Origin: Ectobius pallidus
Lineage: Eukaryota; Arthropoda; Insecta; Blattodea; Ectobiidae
Assembly: GCA_964059195.1 (NCBI GenBank)
Contig: CAXKWD010000009.1
Span: 87,083,432-87,147,431, forward strand
Direction of reading: 5' to 3'
Length of the DNA: 64,000 nucleotides
Made by a program: the position numbers and the translations under genes. Shown one piece after another: positions 10,611 through 20,732 of this stretch (the first letter of the stretch is position 1; each line of letters opens with the position of its first letter). The notes beneath the pieces are model-generated. The model searched no databases. It was not told the DNA's origin and saw nothing but the letters and a program-made list of their open reading frames with translations.

Positions 10611-12754
10611 CAGGGCCGTAGGTAGGCTGTGGCAAGGTGTGCCCCTGCCAAGGGCGCAGGTACAAAGAGGGCGCAAAATTAACCATGAAAAATCCAGCCT
10701 TCTTTTAGACTGGTGCAATTTATCAAGCAATAACAATTCCACATTAATAGAAGAAATCTTTCAGGTTATTAAAAATTACTGCACGTGAACTATATGTAGT
10801 ATTATGCCGATTGTGTACAAACAAAAAGCAACATTCTTTAATTAACATGTTTCTTATTAACAGAGTATGATAACATAAATCATGAACAGTACAAAAAGAT
10901 ACCAATAAAAATTAAAATGTAGGGTTACTGTACCAGTAGTTGACCATTTAAGGCATTTTATTTCTTTGATAAAGACTATAATACACAATACTGCAAGAAC
11001 TGAATAAGTAATTTATGTAAAAGAAAGTTTGAAGGCTGCTTTACAAAATGCATATACAAGTTTTCAATATTAAACAATTGGTGTACTACTTATCTCAGTT
11101 CAAAAATAATTTGTTGTGATGTACCTGTAGTTGACCACTACTACCCAGTTCTTGACCACCACTTGCACCAGTAGTTGACCACAATTTATATTAATGAATT
11201 TTGTTGGAAAATATATGAAACTGTTATGTTTGCAGGTTGCAGAATACGTGTTGCATTTGGCAATATAGCAGACTGCATAATGTCATTCTCAGAACAAAGT
11301 TTAGACACATTGTATGTAACATGTGCCTTAAGACCATTCGCTAATAGAAGGATCGGAAACATAATTTGCTAACTCTCCACCCATGAAATCAATACATTTG
11401 CAATATAGGCAATTCATAATAAATAGCACCTGTTATCTACCCATTTTTTGATCTACCAATTCCTTAGAAATTTAAGGGCCTTCATGTCCTGAATAGGAAA
11501 CTTCCCCCCCCCTTCCTTTTTCCACTTTTGGGGCAAGTTTGAAAGCCTAATCATTCACATTAAACATTCTTGAAGGATCTTTCAAAATATCCAGTACATT
11601 CTCTTCTTTCACATAAGCATACAATTCATTGAACCAATTTCTATTTCTTCCACATCTGCTCAAGCTGTATGAATGCCTTCTAAATACCTTTCTGACATTA
11701 TTGGACGCCACGTCATGAACGATTCGAACCAACGTCTATCTGGTTTGTTGTTTTTAAAAGGAATTTTTCTATTTGCATTTATCTTTAAAATCTTGTTTTA
11801 CAGTTTCAAACATTGTGTGACTTTTTATTACCAGGCACTTCTTTTGCACAAGGAAATATCTCAAGAAACAAGTAAATTTTCCTAAATTTTTAATGGAACA
11901 GTACATTTTAGTTTAATTAGGAATGAAGAATTTGGTATGCCATATTTCCTTGCAGTTTTTCTTATGTTGGACCATAAATATCACTTGTAAGGTGCTGGTC
12001 AACTACTAGAGTAAGGGATTCCATTTGCTGACCGCTAGTGGTCAACTACTAGATACCCGGCCATTTTGGTGTTCAGTAGTTGTCCAGCCTTTTCTTGCCC
12101 TAACAATCAAAAACTGGTTGTTAGCAATACGTCATTAGCATTAAGTAATGTGCATTTTCATCATATGAATTACAAAAGAAATGAATATGTCATTAATCAG
12201 TATGGCTGTACAAGAATAATAGGAAAATGCGCAGCTCACCTTCTCTATTAATATCTGAAGCAAGCCACGTTGCACCACCAGAAAACAATGCTAAAGAATG
12301 GCAACCATTCAGTAGATTCAATATCTGATAATTGTGTCTGGTGAGGCAATCCCTACTCTTTCAAATGACATATAATTTTATACTTTTTGGTTTAGCACAA
12401 CAAAACACTGCCTTATTATATATGCTGATTTGGCGAACTATAGGTGCATGTTCAACTACCGGTACAGTAACCCTATGTTATTATTGAGATGAAAGTGGTT
12501 CACCTCAATCCCTTTCCAGCTGACTGTCGTCCTCAATGCTACTGCTATCGGCAGGAATGATTACAAAGCGATCACCAATGGCATCGCACATACTGTTACA
12601 TGCTACATGCAAAAATGACTGATAACAGTGTTTTTATATTAAAATAATAAACAATTTTACAGAAATTACAAAAAAAATGTAGAGACCCCCAGTATTGGAG
12701 GGCGCACATTTGTCAAACTCGCCAAGGGCACAGAAGGACCTTGCTACGGCCCTG
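10611..12754. mobile_element. hAT-like element with a second transposon nested inside
   Basis: The left end is CAGGGCCGTAGGTAGG and the right end is its degenerate complement (TTGCTACGGCCCTG). Both are followed internally by related AAGGGCG-rich subterminal sequence. Flanking 8-bp duplications are CCTGTACT and CCTGTACG (7 of 8). Removing the inner element at 10922-12473 leaves about 590 bp without transposase, so the outer unit is a MITE. Confidence 0.8.
10922..12473 (-). mobile_element. pogo/Jerky-like Tc1-mariner transposon, degenerate
   Basis: Terminal inverted repeats start GGGTTACTGTACC and are flanked by TA on both sides, the Tc1/mariner/pogo target duplication. Many copies of the subterminal motif GTAGTTGACCA occur near both ends in inverted orientation. 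On the minus strand, 11547-11732 encodes WFNELYAYVKEENVLDIL and DPSRMFNVND. These match the DDE-1 transposase region preceding the first catalytic aspartate in pogo/Jerky proteins. Neighbouring parts sit in other frames and a stop follows the motif, so the enzyme is dead. Confidence 0.75.
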
Positions 12755-12762
12755 CCTGTACG

Positions 12763-15490
12763 AAAAGCACCAGAGGTAGGCTAAAATATTTAGGTTCTAT
12801 TCATAAGTGTGTAGATATTTTGTCAAGGGGGCAAACGAACAAATTACTGTCACTACCATCGCTATACTACTACTTCTACAATCACTGTATCATCATCATC
12901 ATCATCATCGTTGTTATCCACATCCTTGATTTACTGTACATCTCTTGTAAAAATTCACAGGTACTATTAACTTATTCCTATAAAATGCAATACTTCCATT
13001 CCCATATCATTACAATAAAAAGTTTGGCTGGAAAAAGTTTCAAGTTTAGTGGAATTAATCATTCGACATACTCATATCTAAGGTAGTCAGCTGTTACAAT
13101 TCGTTTTCGTTCAAACAACTCCAACTAAAGTATGTGGAAACTTAAGTCACAGTTCATATTAGTTGCTTACAGTCATTTAGTTTATCGATTTATGTGTAAA
13201 CAAAATTTCCAAAAGGGGACATGTCCCTACCCTGCCCCCCCTTCCAGTCAGCTATGGTTCTATTAAGATTTTATTTCTTCTTGTGTTGTAACTTCGTAGA
13301 CTAGATAAGTGTATGTTTCCGTATTTATAAAAATATTTTAGAAGCATAAGTTTGTACTATTGTCATAACATTAAATTAAATAAATAACAATTAAGTTATG
13401 TTGTATAGTCAATAGCAAACTTTAAACTTACTCTTCTACATTAGAATCAATGTGCAATATTTGTACTTACCTTCTCAGTGTCTACATTAGCCTAAATTAG
13501 TGTGCAATACTTCTGTGAACTGTGAAATATTTATTTTAAATACAAGAATTATTTATTCTTGGTCTTTGAAAGAGAGAGTAGAGAGAAGGTGTTCAACACC
13601 TGCCCCATGTTTTGCTTTGTTGCACAATGAATGGGATGTTTTGAATTAAATTGAAAATGATTTCGTTATCTAACGCTGTTAGTTTGTAACAGTGAAAACA
13701 AAATATTTTCTTTAAAAAAATGTTACTATATTTAAAACTTTTAAACCAACATGTAGTTATTCCCACTGTGTATTAATGTACGGTATGTAATGGTACGGTT
13801 GTATTTGTTTGCACGGTTGTATTTGTTTTTAAGTTTTAAATCAAATCTCTTTAATGTAAATATGCAAAATTTTACGGTACAAGTCTTTGAAATTACTTAT
13901 GAAGTTATTCATCAAAGTATTTAGTCTATTTTGTATTCAAATTCATGGTGGGAAACTCAAAATTACATAAAAGGGTACATAAAAGTTCAATCACATCATT
14001 TTGGAAGTTCCGAGTTTCGGGTGCTTTGTGCGTTTAAAAGTTTTTAACTCTCTTTGAGGATTTAAAATTCATGTTTCGACCCACCTATAGCTCAACTGGG
14101 CCTACATCTTGGGTGTGTTGAGTTTTAGGGTTTATTTTGCTCCATTACGCACTCCGCAAACTTCTGCCTCGCACTACATACAAACTTCTGATTCCAGGCA
14201 AGTGGCATTTAGGTTAGAAATAGTGATATTAGTGTTAGTGACATATCGAGCATAGTAAGATATAATAATATGTAGTTAGTTTAGGAACATTGATGTTAGT
14301 GTTAGGTTGGTGGCAGTTAGGTTAGGAACAGTGATTTTAGAGTTGATCAACTTTACAATCCCATCCTTTTTTTGGATCACGTGACCTATGAGCAACTCAC
14401 TGCCAGTCGTAATTCTCTCCTTCCAACACCCATTTTCTGTTCAGAGACTGACATTTAGAGGTTAGAAAAGTGAAATCTTAATTCTTATTTTCCTAGTGTT
14501 TCGGGAACTTTCCAGAGAAACTAAACTACTATAAGAGTTCTATTGTTTATGAAGAATATAAGCAGCTAAAAATCACCGATTTTGAACATTTTTTCTGTGT
14601 ATAAACGTAGTGCATAATCATGGAAAGCATCCCAAGTTTTAGTGTATTTTAAAACGAAATGCATTAGTTGAATTTCTTTGTTTACTGAATGTTTCATAAT
14701 TCTTTGTACAACAAGTAATACATATTATTAAGTAGCCTATATAAAAGCTTTGTCAACGTCATCCTGGGGGATTTTACATACCGGTACATCACCCAGACGC
14801 CGAAACCCCCGGTGTGTGCCGCCCTCTCCACTGTACTCAGAAAGGGTACAGCTGCAAATGAATAAAACTGAAAAAGATGGGGTGGGCTTTATTATAATAA
14901 TTACCGAAAATAAAGTTTTGCCCATCCTGCTCCCCACCTCCGGCTACGGGCATGTAGCCTACTCAAGTCCATGACGAGAAAGCAGAAACACGCTATTTTA
15001 CCAGTCAATCCACCAATGCATACTACTGGTAGGCCTACAGTAAATAACAAAATACCACCTTGCTTCTATTGAAGTCACTGGTTCCATAGCATTAACATCT
15101 CACCTCGGCCTTCATAAATATCTGCAAGATATTTTGTTTTGGTGTAGAATTGTGTCTGCTGCCACCAAAGGGTCCTTCTAGCAAAGAGCCATACAGGCCT
15201 ACATTCCATGAATAGGCCTATAACCTTAACTTAATGCTCATACTGTATGTAACTTATTTTATTATGCTACTGTGACTAACAAGTGTTTATAATTTGTATT
15301 TTTCCCCCGTTTTCATTCAAGAACTTGTGATGGCAATACTGCCTTGGGGAAAGCGGAAGAGTTTCATTTAAAAAAATCTAATGTAGACCCTACCGGTAGG
15401 TCTACTGTACTGCGAAAAATATTCATATTTTCATAATCATTACCTTAGAGGTTATAGTAAAAAATAGCTTAATTGTTAATAATAAGTAGG
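12763..15490. other. AT-rich intergenic DNA
   Basis: No gene was recognised. It contains a short (CAT)n run near 12893-12910, a poly-C run near 13244, and a GC-richer patch at 14755-14960 that looks like a decayed repeat but has no identified partner here. Confidence 0.45.
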
Positions 15491-15509
15491 CCAAACTATT
15501 TCTACATAC

Positions 15510-15660
15510 CTGCTATTCTTTCCAAGGTGTCTTCCTAAACTCACTTTACCGCCACTGTGTTCGTTAACATCTCGCTCGACAAAACACTCACGAATGACTT
15601 ACGATAGCGCTCTAAAATCTTACGCACTTTTCCATTTTCCAGTCACGTGACCGGAAGTAA
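15510..15660 (-). promoter_or_regulatory. Candidate minus-strand promoter and first exon
   Basis: CACGTG (15644-15649) abuts CCGGAAGT (15651-15658), an E-box plus ETS-type arrangement. Downstream on the minus strand a moderately GC-rich stretch ends at a good donor (AGCAG|GTATGT, exon end at 15510). It contains only a 9-codon open frame. No downstream exon was found, so this could be the start of a non-coding transcript or a chance combination. Confidence 0.25.
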
Positions 15661-15793
15661 TCGGTGATGGAAAACTGGAATTAATTGGAGCGCAAGCGCA
15701 GTACCGGTACTATGTCAAAACTGCGAATATGTTTGTTCCAACATGCAGTCCGGGAACTTAATAGTGAAAATTATCTCCAATACCCTGCAAAGT

Positions 15794-16081
15794 GGGGTAG
15801 GCCGTAGCGTAGTAGTTGAGGCGCTGCGCTACAAACCGGAAGGTCGCGGGTTCGATTCCCGATGAGGTCGTTGGAGTTTTTCAATTGGTCTAATCCTTCT
15901 GGTGGCACTATGGCCCTGGGGTCGACTCAGCCTCTAACAGAAATGAGTACCAGGAGCAATCCTGGGGGTAAAGGCGGCCGGTGCGTAAGGCTGACAACCT
16001 TACCACCTTAATGGGCCGAATGTCTAAAAATCTGGGAGCCTCAACCTCCTGGAACCCTGTGGGCATCCATGGCCTGTACTT
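15794..16081 (+). repeat. tRNA-derived SINE, family C, full copy
   Basis: It has a tRNA-like head with A-box (TAGCGTAGTAGTTGAGGCGC) and B-box (GGGTTCGATTCCC), followed by a body of about 200 bp containing AGGAGCAATCCTGGGGG. A perfect 13-bp target duplication, TACCCTGCAAAGT, flanks it at 15781-15793 and 16082-16094. This proves the boundaries and suggests fairly recent insertion. Confidence 0.9.
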
Positions 16082-16206
16082 TACCCTGCAAAGTAGTTTG
16101 TGTACCGATTACCGGAACCCAACTAATTTTTGTCTCCTGTCCTGTCAAGAACAGCTCTTGTGCTTGAGTAGTGAGCACGTATTGCTAAAAAAATGATAAT
16201 AAAATA

Positions 16207-16231
16207 AAATAATAATAATAATAAAAATAAA

Positions 16232-16282
<51 letters not shown>
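16207..16282. repeat. (AAT)n microsatellite, imperfect
   Basis: AAT and AAAAT units run for about 76 bp, roughly 110 bp beyond the end of the SINE. Confidence 0.9.
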
Positions 16283-16603
16283 CTCATCACATTCCTACAT
16301 CGGTACGGTATCCATTCAGCTACACTGCGGCTTGCGATTGTCTTCTTGTGTGCCGCGGTATTATTATAACGGATAGCTTATTACCGCGAATAGAATATTT
16401 AATACCTTTAAGGGAAAAATCATTCAGTAGATAACCATGCTTGCAAAACAGAGTTAAGTGTTCACGTACAATAAACAAATAAAACGAGACACATAGATAT
16501 TCTAGAATTTTCGTCAATTCAATTGCTTGCTCCATTATGTTCATTCTGCTATCCAGAATAGTCTGGAATAAACTTTTGCCTAAGAATTAATCGTGAATAA
16601 TAC

Positions 16604-16897
16604 ATGGCAATCGTCAACCGCTATGGCATAGGAGATGAAGTGATCCCGTGTTCGATTCCCGGTCGGGACCAGTTTTTGGATGGGGTTATTTCCGGGGTTT
16701 TCCTCACCTGTGAAATGAAAATCGGGAGGTGTATCCCGGATATAATCTTCCCGCCATTATCATTTTCATCCCCTCTGCGCTTTGTTCGGAATGAGTGTGT
16801 GTGACTTATATGTCGCGGTCTTGGAAGGCCCTGGCGGCGTGGGTCATATAAACATCCCCTCCAACGGAGAAGGTAAAGCTGACGGGATAAAAAAAAA
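16604..16897 (+). repeat. tRNA-derived SINE, family D
   Basis: It has a B-box (GTGTTCGATTCCCGGTC), a body with TTTCCGGGGTTTTCCTC and GGCGTGGGTCATATAAAC, and a short A-rich end after GACGGGAT. The head appears complete or nearly so. No clear target duplication was found. Confidence 0.7.
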
Positions 16898-16999
16898 TTA
16901 TGATTGTAAATGTCTTCAAAATTAATTGCTTACCTATAGTCACATAAATCATCTTTGGCTGTAATCTCTCCTAATTAATGATGCTCGGAAGTTTTACTT

Positions 17000-17235
17000 T
17001 CTAGCACCTTGGTGCAGTTAGTTGATGCATTGTGCTAGAAGGTCACAAGTTCAGCTCTCGATGATGTTGTGATTTTTCAATTGTGTCTTTCTGGTTTTAC
17101 TTTGTCTCTGAGATCAACTCAGATTTTAACATAAATGAATAGGCCTACCAGGAGCGATCCTGGGGGTAAAAGGCTGATAATCTTACTACCATTATGTATT
17201 GAACCTCTAAAATTCTGGAACCTCAATCTCCTGAA
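17000..17235 (+). repeat. SINE, family C, diverged copy
   Basis: It follows the 15794 copy throughout: a tRNA-like head (CTTGGTGCAGTTAGTTGATGC...AAGGTCACAAGTTC), then ACCAGGAGCGATCCTGGGGG and CTCAATCTCCTG. It is clearly older, with many substitutions and small deletions. Confidence 0.75.
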
Positions 17236-17595
17236 CTCCTGAAAAACCCATAAAAATCCTGATTTCACTCAACACATAGCTACGCTCAGTGGTCACCATA
17301 AGCCTGCATATTGGCATGGGGCCTCAACTGCTGCCTCCAGGCTTAGTCCAAAAATGTTGTTAATTGTTCTAATTTCAGGACTGAACAGAATTTGTTGGTA
17401 CATTTGACAAATTACAAAAATTTGACTAATTTTTTGGGTTTAAGACAACCTGAGACAACAACAAAAATTAGACTACTTTCATTTACTTATGGACAAGGAC
17501 ACCCTGTCATTTCGATGTTCAGTTATGGAATGAAACACACATAAGCTGGAAATATGCATAATATGAGATCGTAGGCTTCCACGGCCCAAGTTGAC

Positions 17596-17715
17596 AAAAT
17601 CTTCTTGGCTTCTGGGTATCTGCTGCGTCATATTTAAGACCACGGCAAGATGGTCGAAATGTTGGCAGACATCTTAAATATGTTGCGGCAGATGCCCGGA
17701 AGCCAAGAAGATTTT
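17596..17715. repeat. 120-bp inverted repeat (hairpin)
   Basis: Arms of about 44 bp (17596-17639 and 17672-17715) match with a few substitutions around a 32-bp loop. The arm carries TCTTCTTGGCTTC and its complement. It may be a retroelement terminus or a short MITE. Confidence 0.7.
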
Positions 17716-17849
17716 ATTGGAAATATGCATGTCCACTTGCCATAAAGCCAGTAATGTAAAGGATGTACGTATGCACACAGGTTTTGAGTTTGTGTATGTA
17801 AGAATGCAAAGCGTGTATGTAATAGCATTACATCCAAGCAGTACACCTC

Positions 17850-18115
17850 ACTGCTGCATCATCGACCTCTGCCTTTCAACATCAGCAGATGGCAGGACTG
17901 GGAGGATCCTGGTCAGCAAGCCGACACCCATGGCTGTTACTGATTATCTTCTTGAATGGAGCCACTTCTATATCAACTGGTTTGTCACTTATCCTCACGA
18001 GTGCATTTCATTCCAGACCTACCTACCTACCTCAGAAAAAACCCAATTAAGGGGGAGGAATTGAATCAGGGAATGATAGCTGAGATGCAGTCAGCTACAT
18101 AATTAGCAGATCATG
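17850..18115 (-). repeat. SINE, family B, diverged copy
   Basis: It matches 44333-44649 in order: GCAGATGGCAGGACTGG, CCGACACCCATGGC, then CCAGACCTACC...CTCAGAAAAA. Orientation follows from the head-like remnant at its right side. Confidence 0.65.
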
Positions 18116-18361
18116 TCTGCACTCATACAATGTACCGTAGGTTATATGTGTAATATGGGTAAAAAGGTAGGGTTGCTGCCCCCCTTGGAAATCCTACTTG
18201 ATAAAGAAAGCTTTAAAAATAAGTTGTTCTAAAAATTTCACGAAATGTTTGCATGCTGTGTGTAATTCTTATTTCTAGGAAAGAAACAAACTTGACCCTT
18301 TCCATCTGCATATCTATTAGAAATTGGGAGTCTGTCAAAAAGAGAAATATTTCTTAGGTGG

Positions 18362-18836
18362 AAAGATTGAGTCAGACTGAAAAATTCAATACCTTAGCCA
18401 GGATATGAACCAGGATCTTTGGCTCTCTGTCCCGCTGCTCTACTATTGAGCTACCATCGCAAGATGCTGGCACAACATTAAATTCTTCAACTGACTCACA
18501 CATCCCAGTATACCACCAGGTGTTTTCAGTATGAGATACCAACCCAGTGGTGACTTACAACCCTTAAGTACTAAAGCCTGGGCCGCTTCATAATAAACCA
18601 GTAGTAGGACATAATGGAATGATAATTCTTTCACACTGGCCATGTGTAGGCTGAGATGGAAAGGTTCAGTCTGAAAAATCCAATGCCATAGCCGGGATTT
18701 GAAGCAGGATCTCAATGGTAACTCAATGGGAGAGCAGTGGCATGGAGAGCTGAAGATCCTGGTTCAAATTCTGGCTATGGCATTGTATTTTTCAGTCTGA
18801 CTCAACCTTTCCACCTCAGCCTACACACGGCTGTAC
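18362..18836 (-). repeat. Composite tRNA-derived repeat, family A, inverted arrangement
   Basis: A minus-strand copy of the roughly 330-bp family A unit (18362 to about 18716) abuts a plus-strand head and tail (18717-18836). The tail therefore appears inverted at 18632-18680 and 18788-18832, flanking tRNA-like sequence. The long middle matches 805-975 on the opposite strand, including TGGTGGTATACTGGGAT. Confidence 0.75.
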
Positions 18837-19937
18837 ACATTGTACTTTTAACGAATTTAAAGTATTTTATTTTATTTCACATGCATTCTGAGTATCTAAT
18901 TTTTAAACTCAAAATACATCCTTTTTAAAAAAATATTATTTTTGATGAAATATTTTGAAGCTGATGTTAAGTTATCGCATCTATTAATATTATAAACAAA
19001 TTTTACACTACCAGGGCATTGATTTAACATAAACTTTCATATATTAATCTATTAAGTTTTGTTACTTACACATTTTTTCATAATACATATTTTTCACTTA
19101 AAACTCCTTGGCACTACACCGGTAAAGAATGGCAGGCTGCTGGCACTTGAATACGAGAGAATTGACAGGGAAAGGGTTAATAATCTTTTGGATGACTTCA
19201 ATCTGTGCAAAATTTTAGGTTGGGTGGGCATGATCCCCTTATGAGGGATGCCAGCACATGGCTGTCTGCATGTGTGATAAACTGAGTATCCATGCTAAAA
19301 CATATCTCCCTCTACCGCCTTGTTCTAAGTCAATCACCATAACCATGGGAATAATGATATGCCATAACATTGTTTCTATCTCTGTTGTCATCCACTGATG
19401 CGTTAACAGATTACGTACAGCTTACAACCATGAAACGATTGATTTTTAAAAATAAATTTTTAAATATCCAGCAGCTTTTTAAGTGCGAAAAATTGTTTAA
19501 ATATCTGAGCGACCTTTAATGTAGGCCTATGAATTTAAATACAAGATGCTGCATTTTGCTGTAAGTAGCTGTAAGCCACCTGGTAAATGAATTAAACAGC
19601 TCAGGAAGTTGGTAGGCCTACATTTTCTCAAACATCAATGTTAAGGGACATGTAAGTTTGCAGTTTCATCCATATGAAATTTAGGGATAGATTGGAGGGG
19701 ACAACAATTTCAACATCAACTTGAAGATAGGTGAGTAAAATACTGAAATATTATTTTCATTTGTGTAGCCTCTTACTTCACTTCGGCGGCAGATAGAAGT
19801 AGAGGAGGTAGCTAAAAACTGCTGCGGTGATAGGCGACCCGATTCCTGGTGAAGGCCCTGCACTATGCACGATGGAAGTCAAGTGGCTTCACGTTTTATT
19901 TGCACTGGAGCTGCTATTTTTAATAATTTATCCTAGG

Positions 19938-20419
19938 CAATCCCACGAGAGATTACAAGTATATCGATATATTTGCGAGAACGAAGTTTGAGAAAATTTA
20001 TCTGATGATACTCATAATTTCGAGTAGGCTTTATTACGACTATTCCATGAATAAAATGTAACGGATTTTGTAAATAATAACTATTTTCTTACTTTGTTGA
20101 CAATATTATGTCAGCCACATTATCGCATACTAAATGAATGAACAGTCCATGAATCGATCAGAGCACTCAGTGCTACCAATAGTATGTTCCAAAAGATGAA
20201 GAGCATTACCATAGTTGCTTATAAAAGCACTGAATTGAAAATGTGTTTTTATCAGTGCACATTTATATTATTTCAATTTCCAAACAAATTATGTTGTATA
20301 AAATAATTTGTTTCCATTCTGTTCACCTGCAGCATGTGACGTATTAATCACTGCACGTTGATGCCTTACGTGTCCAGTTAACGAGCTGACATTTCATCAG
20401 ATAAAATTGCATCTTTACA
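19938..20419 (+). repeat. Unclassified dispersed repeat, copy 1
   Basis: The 482-bp unit is flanked by a perfect 8-bp direct repeat, ATCCTAGG (19930-19937 and 20420-20427). It shares order and sequence with 42440-42985 (opposite strand) and, more weakly, 48830-49270. Subterminal ATTTATCTGATGA and its complement TCATCAGATAAAATT suggest a DNA transposon with eroded inverted ends. It carries a TATCGATA octamer at 19962-19969. Confidence 0.6.
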
Positions 20420-20614
20420 ATCCTAGGAACCATATTATGAGATAAATGATCGTGACTGGTCTATACCAGAGGAATTTCTAAACATTACTGGACAGTATCA
20501 AACATGCGACCTATAAATTGTATGGTCATTATAATCGTATTGGTATTGTTAACAATTGAATATGGTCTTAATATAATAAACAATATGAAGCGTTTTATAC
20601 AGTAGAGCATGATA

Positions 20615-20732
20615 ATGATTAAAATGAGTCAAAGAATAAAAACACTTATTGCTCCACTTACATACACTTATGTACTTACATTTATGTAAGTGGAACAATA
20701 AGTGTTTTTATTCTTTGACTCATTTTAATCAT
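20615..20732. repeat. 118-bp near-perfect hairpin
   Basis: Arms of about 50 bp are complementary with one obvious mismatch (TGCTCC against GGAACA), around a small loop near 20665-20680. The arms contain AAAATGAGTCAAAGAATAAA and its complement. It is probably a very short MITE, and a pre-miRNA-like transcript is possible but unproven. Confidence 0.75.

Noticed and set aside
12890..12912. Short (CAT)n run as a possible array
   Set aside because: It is a simple microsatellite. No CRISPR-like spacing exists anywhere in the window.
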